In this document: piece after piece, positions 7,670-16,016 of the stretch | How the letters are laid out: every line of letters begins with the position of its first letter | How positions within the stretch are numbered: position 1 is the first letter of the stretch | DNA from: an uncultured Bacteroidota bacterium | GTDB lineage: Bacteria > Bacteroidota > Bacteroidia > Chitinophagales > Chitinophagaceae | DNA: 64,000 bases | Direction of reading: 5' to 3' | NCBI GenBank assembly: GCA_937928385.1 | Contig: CALEZD010000012.1 | Span: forward strand, 1-64,000 | The notes under the pieces: model-generated | What the model was told of the DNA's origin: nothing | What the model saw: the letters and a program-made list of their open reading frames with translations, nothing else | The model's database searches: none | Made by a program: the position numbers and the translations under genes

Positions 7670-10539
7670 TGTATAGGCTATTGCAGTATATAGTAGTGGT
7701 GTGGGTGCTTTTGCTTAAATGCACTGTTGCGCAGGCAAGGCAGCCTTTCAGCAAAGATATATGGCTGAACGAAACTAACGTAGCTGTAAAAGTAAATTGC
7801 CTGGTACAAGACAAGCACAACTATTTGTGGCTGGGCACAGACGATGGCCTTTTTTATTATAATGGACGGTCGTTTTTGCAAGTAAAAACAAAGACGGATA
7901 TCCCTGTTACAGCAATATCTATAGCAGGAGAAAATAAAATTATTGGCTTTGGCAACGGGGAATTAGGCACATGGGACGGTGTCACCTTCAGGATGAAAAA
8001 GCTGCAGGGCAATGTGCCCGCAGAAGCAATATCTGCCATACAGGTGTTGGCAGATAATATATTTATCCTTTCTACGGTAGGGCAGGGTATTTTCTTTATA
8101 CATCATGGCTATTGCACACCCTATACCATGGCCAATGGCCTGAGTGATGATTATGTGTACAGTATTATTTCGCCCGCAAAAAATGTAATGCTGGCAGCAA
8201 CCGACCAGGGTATTAATGAAATAATTTTCAATGAAAATAAACTATCTGTCACTCATTACACTACTGCCAATGAATTGCCCGATAATATAGTAAGGGTAAT
8301 AAAACCCATGCAGGGTAAACATTGGAGCTGGCTGGGTACCCACCAGGGGGGTATTGCTTTGTATTGCAGCAAAACCAGGCAAACATGGACACCGGTTGCT
8401 GATAAGCCATGGCAATGGGGGCAGGTAAACGATATACTCCCGATAGGAAATGACCGGGCATGGGTATGTACACAAAATGGCTACCTGTTAAAGCTGCGCC
8501 TGGTAGGTGAAGAGAAACTGGAGATAGAAGCTTATGAATACCCCAGGCAGAGATTGTATAAGCTACTCATGGACAGTACAGGCAATATCTGGTGTGCTAC
8601 CAATACCGGCCTGAAGGTGATAACGGCGGAGTATATTTCAGCTTTGCCATTTTCTGCACCTTTTGCGCTGCAGGATGTAACGGCTATGGTGTGCGACGGC
8701 GATACAGAATTGTGGCTGGCACAAAAAGAAAAACTATACAATATATCTCTTACGGGGGGTGACGTGCAATTACAACTCAGGTACATGTCATCTTCGCCTG
8801 TTACGCATCTGTATTGCGATAAAAATGACATACTGTGGGTAGGTACCTTTGGTGACGGGCTTTGGGTTTCTGCTGACCATAAAAATTTCCGGAAGATAAC
8901 AGGTATTAGCCCGTTGGAAAATGAAAGTGTGCTGGACATATCCGGTGTTGACGACAGGCTGTGGATAGCGGGGCTTAATGGTGTAGAGGAGTTGAAAATA
9001 GAAGCGGGTAATAACTTGTCTCTGGTAAAGCTGCACAACAAAAACACAGGTATCGGCAGCGATTACGTGTATAAAATATACCACGATCGCAAGAAAAATA
9101 CCTGGATGGCAACCGATGGTGCAGGTATATGTAAATATACTGATGGTAAATACACGCTGTGGGATAGTGCGTCGGGTATGGTCAGCAATGTTGCGTATAA
9201 TATTACAGAAGATGCATCCGGCAGAATCTGGGCCAGCACCTTAAATAAAGGCCTGCTGGTGTATAATGGTATAAAATGGGAATCGCTGGATAATGATAAT
9301 GGATTGCAGAGCTTAAGAATATCTGCTATAAGCCACACAGTCAATGGATCTATGCTGGTAGTACATGCAAAAGGGATAGAAGAATGGCAAAAAAAGAGCC
9401 GCATGTTCAGGCATTTTGAACGCCGGCTGGGTATTGGTATAGACAGTGTCTCCTCCACCCTTAACCTGGTAGCCACCGACACTGCGGGCAATGTGTATAT
9501 ACCCTATCAGGATGGGTTGGTGTGTTTTGAAAAATATACTTACCCGGTCAATATCACTCCATCAGTAAAGATTACTTCGCTGAATACGTTCTTTCGCGAA
9601 ACATACCTGGAAAGAGAACATTTTAACTATGCTGAAAACCACATCACGTTCAAGTACGATGGTGTTAATTTTGCTAATCCTGAGCAGCTTTTTTATAGGT
9701 ATAAACTTGCAGGATATAACGAAGAATGGATACATACCAGGGATGAGTCTGTTACATTTCCACAACTGCCCAGCGGAGATTATAAATTTGTTGTTCAGGT
9801 ATCTATGAATGCCTTGTTTACAGGATATGGAGAAGCACATTACAGCTTTTCTATAGCACGCCCTTATTGGCAGCAATGGTGGTTTATATTGCTGGCTGTA
9901 GGGTTGGTATGGGGTGTTTCATACACTTATATCCGTACCAGGGAACGAAACCTGCGCAAACTCTCGTCGTTGCAGCGCGAGCGTATGATGTTTGAATATG
10001 AACATCTGAAAAGCCAGGTTAACCCGCATTTTCTTTTTAACAGCCTGAATACCCTTACCGGACTTATTGAAGATGATAAGTCTTCCGCCATGATGTATAC
10101 CACGCAGTTGTCCGATTTATATCGCAACATGCTTTCGCACAAAGATAAAGACCTGATAACTCTGGCCGAAGAGTGGGAGATACTTGAAAATTACATCTAC
10201 ATACAGAAGAGCCGCTTCGGGGATGCGTTGCAGTTAGTAATTGATATACCTGAAAAGCTTAAAAAAACTAAAAAAGTAGTGCCTATGGCATTACAATTGC
10301 TGCTGGAAAATGCTATTAAACACAATATTGTATCTAGGGCAAAACCATTAATAGTAAAGTTTACAGCAGAGGAGGAACATTTAACTATCAGCAACAGCTA
10401 CCAGCCTAAAATAAGTAAAGAGAAGGGTGCGGGGCTGGGCCTGGCCAACATCAGGAAACGCTATGGATTGTATACGAAAAGCCCGGTTGTCACCTACATG
10501 AAAAACAATGAATTTATTGTAATAATACCACTGATATGA
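7669..10539 (+). CDS. LytS-type sensor histidine kinase with periplasmic propeller
   Basis: Membrane sensor of 956 residues. A signal peptide (1-25) precedes about a dozen two-component-regulator propeller repeats (to about 610), visible as 'YLWLGTDDGLFYYNG', 'NIWCATNTGLKV', 'ILWVGTFGDGLWV' and similar. A Y_Y_Y domain follows (about 643-725), then one transmembrane helix (732-753, 'WWFILLAVGLVWGVSYTYI'). The cytoplasmic part is the His_kinase/YehU type, with phospho-acceptor His about 787 in NPHFLFNSLN, N-box LLENAIKHN and G-box GAGLGLANIRKR. It overlaps the response regulator gene by 4 bases (ATGA). The propeller probably senses a periplasmic ligand or protein. Confidence 0.93.
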   Translation: MYRLLQYIVVVWVLLLKCTVAQARQPFSKDIWLNETNVAVKVNCLVQDKHNYLWLGTDDGLFYYNGRSFLQVKTKTDIPVTAISIAGENKIIGFGNGELGTWDGVTFRMKKLQGNVPAEAISAIQVLADNIFILSTVGQGIFFIHHGYCTPYTMANGLSDDYVYSIISPAKNVMLAATDQGINEIIFNENKLSVTHYTTANELPDNIVRVIKPMQGKHWSWLGTHQGGIALYCSKTRQTWTPVADKPWQWGQVNDILPIGNDRAWVCTQNGYLLKLRLVGEEKLEIEAYEYPRQRLYKLLMDSTGNIWCATNTGLKVITAEYISALPFSAPFALQDVTAMVCDGDTELWLAQKEKLYNISLTGGDVQLQLRYMSSSPVTHLYCDKNDILWVGTFGDGLWVSADHKNFRKITGISPLENESVLDISGVDDRLWIAGLNGVEELKIEAGNNLSLVKLHNKNTGIGSDYVYKIYHDRKKNTWMATDGAGICKYTDGKYTLWDSASGMVSNVAYNITEDASGRIWASTLNKGLLVYNGIKWESLDNDNGLQSLRISAISHTVNGSMLVVHAKGIEEWQKKSRMFRHFERRLGIGIDSVSSTLNLVATDTAGNVYIPYQDGLVCFEKYTYPVNITPSVKITSLNTFFRETYLEREHFNYAENHITFKYDGVNFANPEQLFYRYKLAGYNEEWIHTRDESVTFPQLPSGDYKFVVQVSMNALFTGYGEAHYSFSIARPYWQQWWFILLAVGLVWGVSYTYIRTRERNLRKLSSLQRERMMFEYEHLKSQVNPHFLFNSLNTLTGLIEDDKSSAMMYTTQLSDLYRNMLSHKDKDLITLAEEWEILENYIYIQKSRFGDALQLVIDIPEKLKKTKKVVPMALQLLLENAIKHNIVSRAKPLIVKFTAEEEHLTISNSYQPKISKEKGAGLGLANIRKRYGLYTKSPVVTYMKNNEFIVIIPLI

Positions 10540-11297
10540 AAGTAGTAATCATAGAAGACGAATTGCCGGCATATAAAAGACTGGTAAAACTGTTGGGCGA
10601 ATTATTGCCTGAAGCAGAGATAGCTGCGCACCACGATAGTGTTAGTACGGCGAAACAATGGTTTGAAGACAATGCCATGCCGGCTATTGTTTTTATGGAT
10701 ATCCACCTGGCCGATGGCTCCGCATTCGATTTGTTGAAGCAGGTGAAAATTGACGCACCAATTATATTCACTACAGCTTATGACCAATACGCTATAGAAG
10801 CTTTTAAAGCATCGGGTGTCGGCTATTTACTCAAGCCAATAAAATCAGAAGACATGGAGGAGGCCCTGGATAAATTGAACGATTTGAAAAAGATGTTCAA
10901 TATATCTGATGATAAGCAGGAAAAGTTACTGGAAGCGTTGAAGCAACCGGAATACAAAAAGCGTTTCCTTATTCGTTTTGGTGACAACATTAAAACCATT
11001 TCTACAGAAGATATAGCCTATTTTTTCAGTGAGAATAAAGGCACTTTTGCGCGGATGGCCGAAGACCGCACATACCCGATTGATAATAACCTGGATGCAC
11101 TGGAGCAGATGCTGGACCCTGAGCAGTTTTTTCGTATTAACAGGCAATATATTATATCGTTAAAAGCTATTAAAGAGATGAAAACATATAGTAAAGCCAG
11201 GGTGCTGGTAAAGCTGCAGCCCGAAGTGAAGGACCCCCCCCTTGTCAGTTCTGAACGCAGCGCGGGGTTTAAATTATGGCTGGCCGGCGAACTATAA
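10536..11297 (+). CDS. LytTR-family response regulator
   Basis: Cytoplasmic DNA-binding regulator of 253 residues. The receiver domain (1-120) has acidic residues EDE at 7-9, phospho-acceptor Asp55 in VFMDIHLADGS, the Thr switch in FTTAYDQ and Lys in LLKPI. The C-terminal LytTR domain (about 145-250) has 'FLIRFGDNIKTISTEDIAYF' and 'FFRINRQYIISLKAI', typical of this fold. It partners the overlapping LytS-type kinase. A C-terminal variation replaces the common 'VPVSR' with 'PPLVSSERSAGFKLWL', still a close match to Bacteroidota members. Targets may include the downstream cytochrome/YceI genes (inference). Confidence 0.93.
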   Translation: MKVVIIEDELPAYKRLVKLLGELLPEAEIAAHHDSVSTAKQWFEDNAMPAIVFMDIHLADGSAFDLLKQVKIDAPIIFTTAYDQYAIEAFKASGVGYLLKPIKSEDMEEALDKLNDLKKMFNISDDKQEKLLEALKQPEYKKRFLIRFGDNIKTISTEDIAYFFSENKGTFARMAEDRTYPIDNNLDALEQMLDPEQFFRINRQYIISLKAIKEMKTYSKARVLVKLQPEVKDPPLVSSERSAGFKLWLAGEL

Positions 11298-11406
11298 AAA
11301 TGGCAAAATACGGCTTCATCCCCCTTATATACCACTTCGTCACAATTTAGTCATATAAATAGAAGCGTATTAATACTTTTACATTGCTGATTTACAGAAA
11401 ACTTTT

Positions 11407-11823
11407 ATGCTTATGAAAAAAGGGAAAATCATATTATTAGTTATCCTGGCAGGCGTGTTGATAGGTGTTGGTGTGGGTGCATACATGTGGAACAAACCAC
11501 ATGAGCAAATAGAGAATACCAAAGGTATTGAAATGACTGTGTCTGAACTGGCAGGCGCTTTCAGCAATGACGAGGCTAAAGCCAACGAAAAATACCTTAA
11601 CCAGGCAATTACGGTAAAAGGCACTGTGACCGAAACACAGCAAAACCAGGATGGAGGGTTGGTAGTGATACTTGCAGGTGACGACCCGATGGCAACCGTA
11701 CAATGTACGATGAGGGATAAAGACGTTAAAGCTAATGTAGGAGAAATATTGACAGTAAAGGGTAAGTGTACCGGTAGCAGCCTGTTTGGTGTATTGCTGA
11801 GCGGTTGTGTATTGGTACAGTAA
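11407..11823 (+). CDS. OB-fold (tRNA_anti-like) membrane-anchored protein
   Basis: Protein of 138 residues with one N-terminal membrane helix (about 8-26, 'IILLVILAGVLIGVGVGAY'). An OB-fold-like domain follows: 'TVSELAGAFSNDEAKANEKY', then 'QAITVKGTVTETQ', 'VVILAGDD', 'VQCTMR' and 'VGEILTVKGKCTG', the pattern of the tRNA_anti-like family. An alternative start lies two codons downstream (MKKGK). It precedes two haem lipoproteins, a YceI and a DUF5777 barrel with 35-60-base gaps, so it probably belongs to the same unit. OB folds of this sort in the periplasm are poorly understood. Confidence 0.8.
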   Translation: MLMKKGKIILLVILAGVLIGVGVGAYMWNKPHEQIENTKGIEMTVSELAGAFSNDEAKANEKYLNQAITVKGTVTETQQNQDGGLVVILAGDDPMATVQCTMRDKDVKANVGEILTVKGKCTGSSLFGVLLSGCVLVQ

Positions 11824-11858
11824 CATACAAACAAAACAAACAAACAAATAATAACGGT

Positions 11859-12584
11859 ATGAAAACAGTATTGAAACCATTGGTTATGGTAAGCTCATGT
11901 TTACTATTAATTGCTGCTTGTAAACACAAAGGGGACACACCTGTGCCTGCCGTTACAAGCCCGGGCAATAATACCGGCACTGACACTACCGGTGGGGGTA
12001 ACAATGTGGATACGGGTATTTGCTTTACCAGGGATATTCTACCCATATTCGTTTCCAATTGTGCGATACCGGGCTGCCACGATGCTGTTACCAGGTCAGA
12101 AGGTTTCCAGTTTACTGATTATAATTCGATTGTCTCAAAAGAATTTGTACCCGGTAATGCGGGCGCTACTGAATTGTACCAGAAAATTACCGAGGACAAA
12201 GCGGATAAAATAATGCCCCCTCCCCCTAATAGTCCCCTCACATCGGCACAGATTACCCTGATACGCAGGTGGATAAATGAAGGTGCAAAAAACACTACCG
12301 GTTGCGGTTCGCCCTGCGATACAGCTAAGTTTGCTTATGCTGCAGATATCCAACCCATATTTGATAAATACTGTAAAGGCTGCCACAGTGGGGCATCAGC
12401 ACAAAAAGGGATTTTGCTGGACACTTATACAGGGGCATCAGTTGCTGTGAATAGTGGCAGGTTGCTGGGGGCTATCAGGCACGAAACGGGATTTACGGCA
12501 ATGCCTTATGGTAGCAACAAGCTGAGCGATTGTGAAATAAAGAAGATAGAAAAATGGGTGGGTGCAGGCGCTCAGAATAATTAA
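11859..12584 (+). CDS. Two-domain c-type cytochrome lipoprotein
   Basis: Lipoprotein of 241 residues, start chosen at MKTVLKPL because a signal peptide with lipobox (LLLIAAC) follows directly. There are two haem-binding modules. The first has NCAIPGCHDAV, which is CX4CH rather than CX2CH, with distal ligand candidate KIMPPPP. The second has the usual KYCKGCHSG (CX2CH) with TAMPYG. The linker has NTTGCGSPCDT. The C-terminal part shares NSGRLLGAIRHETG with the next gene (NTGRLLGAIRHETG). It probably carries electrons in the periplasm. The next gene looks like a shortened paralogue, suggesting local duplication. Confidence 0.85.
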   Translation: MKTVLKPLVMVSSCLLLIAACKHKGDTPVPAVTSPGNNTGTDTTGGGNNVDTGICFTRDILPIFVSNCAIPGCHDAVTRSEGFQFTDYNSIVSKEFVPGNAGATELYQKITEDKADKIMPPPPNSPLTSAQITLIRRWINEGAKNTTGCGSPCDTAKFAYAADIQPIFDKYCKGCHSGASAQKGILLDTYTGASVAVNSGRLLGAIRHETGFTAMPYGSNKLSDCEIKKIEKWVGAGAQNN

Positions 12585-12646
12585 TACAATGTGGCAAACA
12601 ATTTATTGACTGATTTAACATATTTTTATTAGCAACATTATAAATT

Positions 12647-13018
12647 ATGAAAAAATTAATATTCCCATTAGCTATGTTACTACTGGTAGGCTGTTACAAC
12701 GATAAGGAGAGTGATTTATATCCTTCGCCCTCTACATCAGGGGGGGGCTGCGATACTGCAAATATGACCTTTGCCAAAGTACAACCTATATTCAGCCAAA
12801 ACTGCGCCCTGGCTGGCTGTCACGATGCGGTTACTAAATCTTTTAACCACGATTTGAGCAATTATAACGGTATTGTTACATCTGTAAATACGGGCAGGCT
12901 GTTAGGTGCTATCAGGCACGAAACCGGTTACCTGCAAATGCCCAAGGGTATGACCAAAATGGACGATTGCAAAATTTCGCAAATATCTGCATGGGTAAAC
13001 GCAGGTATGCCGCAATAA
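12647..13018 (+). CDS. Single-domain c-type cytochrome lipoprotein
   Basis: Lipoprotein of 123 residues with lipobox LLLVGC (Cys about 16). One haem site reads NCALAGCHDAVTKS, again CX4CH, with distal ligand candidate LQMPKG. Its N-terminal half matches the first module of the preceding gene (QPIFSQNCALAGCHDAV against LPIFVSNCAIPGCHDAV). Its C-terminal half matches that gene's second module (GRLLGAIRHETG). It therefore looks like a fusion of the two ends of its neighbour, or a single-domain relative. It lies 62 bases downstream of that gene and 37 bases upstream of YceI. Confidence 0.83.
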   Translation: MKKLIFPLAMLLLVGCYNDKESDLYPSPSTSGGGCDTANMTFAKVQPIFSQNCALAGCHDAVTKSFNHDLSNYNGIVTSVNTGRLLGAIRHETGYLQMPKGMTKMDDCKISQISAWVNAGMPQ

Positions 13019-13055
13019 TTGAGGAATAGTTTTTGAATAGTATTTAAATATAAAA

Positions 13056-13610
13056 ATGACAGGTATGAAAAAGTTGATGTTAGCGGCAGTACTGGTGTGT
13101 GGTATGACAACTGCCTATGCACAAAAGTATATGACACGTACAGGTAAGGTGACTTTCTTCTCATCTACACCACTGGAAAATATTGAAGCGTTTAACAACG
13201 AAACTGCTGCAGTATTAGATGCAGCTACAGGCGATTTTGTGTTCCAGGTGCCAATAAAGAGTTTCAAGTTTGAAAAAGCATTGATGCAGGAACACTTTAA
13301 CGAAAACTACATGGAAAGTAGCAAGTATCCCAAGGCTGAGTATAAAGGTAAAATTACCGACATGGATAAAGTGAACTTTAGCAAAAACGGCACCTATAAT
13401 GTAACAACTAAAGGCAAACTGACAGTTCATGGAGTAACAAGAGATATTACACTGCCGGGTACGATTGTAGTAAAAGATAAAACAGTAACCGTGAATAGTG
13501 ATTTCAAAGTGGTGCCACAAGACCACGAGATAAAAATTCCGGGCCTCATGGAAAACAAGATTGCTAAAGAAATAGAGGTGACTGTAAATAGCATTTTAGA
13601 AAAAAAATAA
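13056..13610 (+). CDS. YceI-family protein (second copy)
   Basis: Periplasmic YceI protein of 184 residues. An alternative start at 13065 gives MKKLMLAA. The signal peptide ends in AYAQ. The core shows 'LMQEHFNENYMESSKYP', 'YNVTTKGKLTVHGVTRD' and 'VNSDFKVVPQDHEIKIPGL', all family landmarks. It resembles the copy at 7112 in the HFNENYMES block but is a more standard member. YceI proteins hold polyisoprenoid molecules. Its place between haem lipoproteins and an outer-membrane barrel supports a role in moving or guarding a quinone-like lipid (inference). Confidence 0.92.
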   Translation: MTGMKKLMLAAVLVCGMTTAYAQKYMTRTGKVTFFSSTPLENIEAFNNETAAVLDAATGDFVFQVPIKSFKFEKALMQEHFNENYMESSKYPKAEYKGKITDMDKVNFSKNGTYNVTTKGKLTVHGVTRDITLPGTIVVKDKTVTVNSDFKVVPQDHEIKIPGLMENKIAKEIEVTVNSILEKK

Positions 13611-13637
13611 GCAATTTTAAACTTCAATACACACATT

Positions 13638-14612
13638 ATGCGCGTTTCTTATGTCCTTTTAATGGCTGCTTCCATGTTGGTTGCCTGTGGCAATTTGTAT
13701 GCACAGGACGACAAACTAAAGCAGAAACCTAATGATGATGACGATGCCAACCTGATGGAATTGCTGGATCAGGACGAACCGGCAAAAAAGACATACACTA
13801 CTGCCACTTTCAAAACTACCAGGCTGGTGACAGGCCATAGCATTGAGAACACAGGCAAAGGTGTACTGGATTTTCGTGTCAACCACCGGTTCGGTGCCCT
13901 CAATGCGGGTACTTCCACTTTTTTCGGGCTGGATGATGCCAACACCCGTATCGGTTTCGATTATGGTATTACCAACTGGCTGATGGTGGGTTTTGGCCGC
14001 AACTCTTTCATGAAAGAGTATGATGGCTTCTTCAAAGCAAAAATATTGCGACAGGTAGAGGAGGGCAAAGGTAGCCCGCTCACCCTCAGCTATATGGGTG
14101 CCATCAGTGTACAATCTTTGCCTGCCCCTGTATTACCTACCGGCCAGGAGTACTTCTTCAGCAACAGGCTGTATTACGTTAACCAATTACTGTTAGCACG
14201 CAAATTCAACAAGTGGTTGTCGCTACAGTTGATGCCCACGCATATACACTACAACCTGGTACCTACTACGGCTGAACCTAACGACCTGGTGGCCCTGGGT
14301 GTAGGCGGAAGAATAAAACTGTCTAACCGGGTAACGCTGAATGGTGAGTATTATTACCGTGTGCCGGGTACGGAACAATTGGGTTACAGAAACGTATTAT
14401 CTGTAGGTGTGGATATAGAAACAGGTGGCCACGTATTCCAGTTGATGCTGAGCAACTCGCGCGCTATGACAGAGCGTGCGTACATAGGGCAAACACCGGG
14501 AGAGTGGAGGTTTGACAAGTTGGGTGCAATACACCTCGGCTTCAACATCTCCAGGGTGTTCACTATTGTTCGCCCTAAGGAATTCAAAGGTTCCCGCAAC
14601 AAGATATATTAA
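13638..14612 (+). CDS. DUF5777 outer-membrane beta-barrel protein
   Basis: Protein of 324 residues with signal peptide (about 1-23, NLYAQ), then an acidic low-complexity linker (DDDDANLMELLDQDE), then a barrel-like body of alternating strands. The opening 'TATFKTTRLVTGHSIENTGKGVLDFRVNHRFG' (in two parts: 'ATFKTTRLVTGHS' and 'GVLDFRVNHRFG') is characteristic of DUF5777 barrels, which in Bacteroidota are commonly found with YceI and cytochrome genes. It is the last gene of the run, 27 bases after YceI and followed by a strong terminator. The substrate is unknown. Confidence 0.85.
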   Translation: MRVSYVLLMAASMLVACGNLYAQDDKLKQKPNDDDDANLMELLDQDEPAKKTYTTATFKTTRLVTGHSIENTGKGVLDFRVNHRFGALNAGTSTFFGLDDANTRIGFDYGITNWLMVGFGRNSFMKEYDGFFKAKILRQVEEGKGSPLTLSYMGAISVQSLPAPVLPTGQEYFFSNRLYYVNQLLLARKFNKWLSLQLMPTHIHYNLVPTTAEPNDLVALGVGGRIKLSNRVTLNGEYYYRVPGTEQLGYRNVLSVGVDIETGGHVFQLMLSNSRAMTERAYIGQTPGEWRFDKLGAIHLGFNISRVFTIVRPKEFKGSRNKIY

Positions 14613-14634
14613 GGGCTTATTATTGAAGCAACAA

Positions 14635-14674
14635 AAAGCGCCGTCAATATATGTTGACGGCGCTTTATTTTTTA
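14635..14674. terminator. Strong bidirectional terminator
   Basis: A 13-bp perfect stem AAAGCGCCGTCAA / TTGACGGCGCTTT with a 6-base loop (14635-14666), followed by an ATTTTTTA run. It separates the DUF5777 gene from the converging mdh gene. Confidence 0.9.
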
Positions 14675-14688
14675 TAGTTATTGCCTGA

Positions 14689-15621
14689 TTACACCAGTGT
14701 ATTCAGCACTTCGTTCATATTACGAACTGCCTCAGCCGATGCAATGAATTTAGCTTGTTCAGCTTCATCCAGCTTGTAATCGATAATTTTTTCCCAGCCG
14801 CTTTTGCCTATTACTACAGGCACGCCCAGGCATATATCTTTCTGTCCGTATTCACCATCCAGGTACACACAGCAGGGGAACACTTTCTTCTCATCGCGGA
14901 TGATGCTCTCTACCAGTGCGGCTCCTGCAGCACCGGGCGCGTACCATGCTGATGTACCCAGCAGTTTGGTCAGCGTAGCGCCGCCCACCATGGTAGCTGC
15001 AGATATATTTTCCAGCTGCTCTGCCGACAGGTAAGATGATACCGGTACACCTGCCAGTGTAGCCAGCCTTGTCAATGGTATCATCGTAGTGTCGCCATGG
15101 CCGCCTATTACTGTTGCGTGCAGGTCGTTGGGCGAGCAGTTCAGTTCTTTTTGCAGGTAGCACTTAAAGCGTGCGCTATCCAGTATACCACCCATTCCTA
15201 TAATCCTGTTTTTAGGCAGGCCTGTAGCTTTCAGCGCCAGGTAGGTCATGGTATCCATAGGGTTGGATATTACTATAATGATAGTATTGGGCGAGTGTTC
15301 CAGCAGGTTTTTAGCAACAGTTTCCACTATTTTGGCATTGGTGCCTATCAGCTCTTCCCTTGTCATGCCCGGTTTGCGGGGTATGCCCGATGTAATAACA
15401 CACACATCCGACCCTGCTGTTTTGGTGTAGTCGTTGGTAACGCCGGTTACCCTGGTGTCAAAACCCAGCAACGAAGCCGTTTGGGTAATATCCAGCGCTT
15501 TACCTTCAGCAAAACCCTCTTTAATGTCCACCAGCACCAATTCATCCACAAGCTCCTTACGGGCAATATTATCAGCACAAGTAGCGCCTACAGCACCCGC
15601 ACCCACAACTGTTACTTTCAT
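14689..15621 (-). CDS. mdh: Malate dehydrogenase, NAD-dependent
   Basis: TCA-cycle enzyme of 310 residues interconverting malate and oxaloacetate. The nucleotide motif GAGAVG is at 7-12, and Asp at the end of strand 2 (LVLVDI) favours NAD. Substrate-binding Arg lies in RKPGMTREEL and catalytic His in IGGHGDTTMIP. The length and the lactate dehydrogenase-like motifs fit the LDH-like MDH class found in Bacteroidota. A TATCTTTG promoter box lies on the minus strand at 15671-15664. The gene is monocistronic, closed by a shared terminator. Confidence 0.96.
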   Translation of the reverse strand: MKVTVVGAGAVGATCADNIARKELVDELVLVDIKEGFAEGKALDITQTASLLGFDTRVTGVTNDYTKTAGSDVCVITSGIPRKPGMTREELIGTNAKIVETVAKNLLEHSPNTIIIVISNPMDTMTYLALKATGLPKNRIIGMGGILDSARFKCYLQKELNCSPNDLHATVIGGHGDTTMIPLTRLATLAGVPVSSYLSAEQLENISAATMVGGATLTKLLGTSAWYAPGAAGAALVESIIRDEKKVFPCCVYLDGEYGQKDICLGVPVVIGKSGWEKIIDYKLDEAEQAKFIASAEAVRNMNEVLNTLV

Positions 15622-15663
15622 TTATAGTATATTTTTTAAGTGTTAATAATGAAAAAATCGCTG

Positions 15664-15671
15664 CAAAGATA
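15664..15671 (-). promoter_or_regulatory. Minus-strand -7 box for mdh
   Basis: TATCTTTG read on the minus strand, 42 bases upstream of the mdh start codon. It fits TAnnTTTG. No convincing TTTG is seen 19-21 bases upstream. Confidence 0.5.
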
Positions 15672-15755
15672 AATAATGGGCTGCTAAAAGGGGAATTTCA
15701 TACGGATTTCTCATATAATTCATGCCGAAATAATATAATGAATTGATTTTGATAG

Positions 15756-15763
15756 TATCTTTG
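15756..15763 (+). promoter_or_regulatory. Plus-strand -7 box before the 39-residue ORF
   Basis: TATCTTTG matches TAnnTTTG and lies 61 bases upstream of a small membrane-peptide ORF that ends in its own terminator. Confidence 0.5.
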
Positions 15764-15824
15764 TCATCTACCCACATACTCTATCAATTAGATACATACA
15801 TTTTTTATTAAAACATTGTCACCC

Positions 15825-15944
15825 ATGCTTAAAAAGTACGAACCGAAGTCATTGCTGACAATCGCAGCTATGTTGTTTGCGTTAATCAGTCTGGCGGGAA
15901 TTTTCTTTGTTTCTGTTATTAAACTATCTGAATTGGGGCGTTGA
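15825..15944 (+). CDS. Small membrane peptide (39 aa)
   Basis: A short frame encoding a 39-residue peptide: a basic N-terminus (MLKKYEPK), then one strongly hydrophobic segment (LLTIAAMLFALISLAG followed by IFFVSVI), then a short polar end (KLSELGR). It has a TATCTTTG box 61 bases upstream. A GGGGC/GCCCC terminator stem wraps its last codons and stop, so transcript and frame end together. The arrangement of promoter, ORF and terminator supports a real small gene. I do not recognise a family. Similar single-helix peptides act as toxins or as small subunits, but nothing here decides. Confidence 0.55.
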   Translation: MLKKYEPKSLLTIAAMLFALISLAGIFFVSVIKLSELGR

Positions 15945-15956
15945 GCCCCTTTTTTA
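15935..15956 (+). terminator. Terminator overlapping the small-peptide stop
   Basis: Stem GGGGC / GCCCC (15935-15949) followed by TTTTTT. The left arm is inside the last codons of the 39-residue ORF. Confidence 0.75.
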
Positions 15957-15965
15957 TTCTAAAAT

Positions 15966-15995
15966 ATAGCGCCGGCTGTATACAGCCGGCGCTAT
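15966..15995. terminator. Perfect 30-base GC-rich palindrome
   Basis: Every base from 15966 to 15995 pairs (15 + 15, no spacer, core GCTGTATACAGC). It lies just beyond the stop of the minus-strand gene at 16017 and just after the small ORF's terminator. On the minus strand it is followed by ATTTT, so it may end that transcript. The lack of a loop is unusual for a simple terminator. Confidence 0.6.
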
Positions 15996-16016
15996 GGTCC
16001 TGTTTATGTTGCAAGG

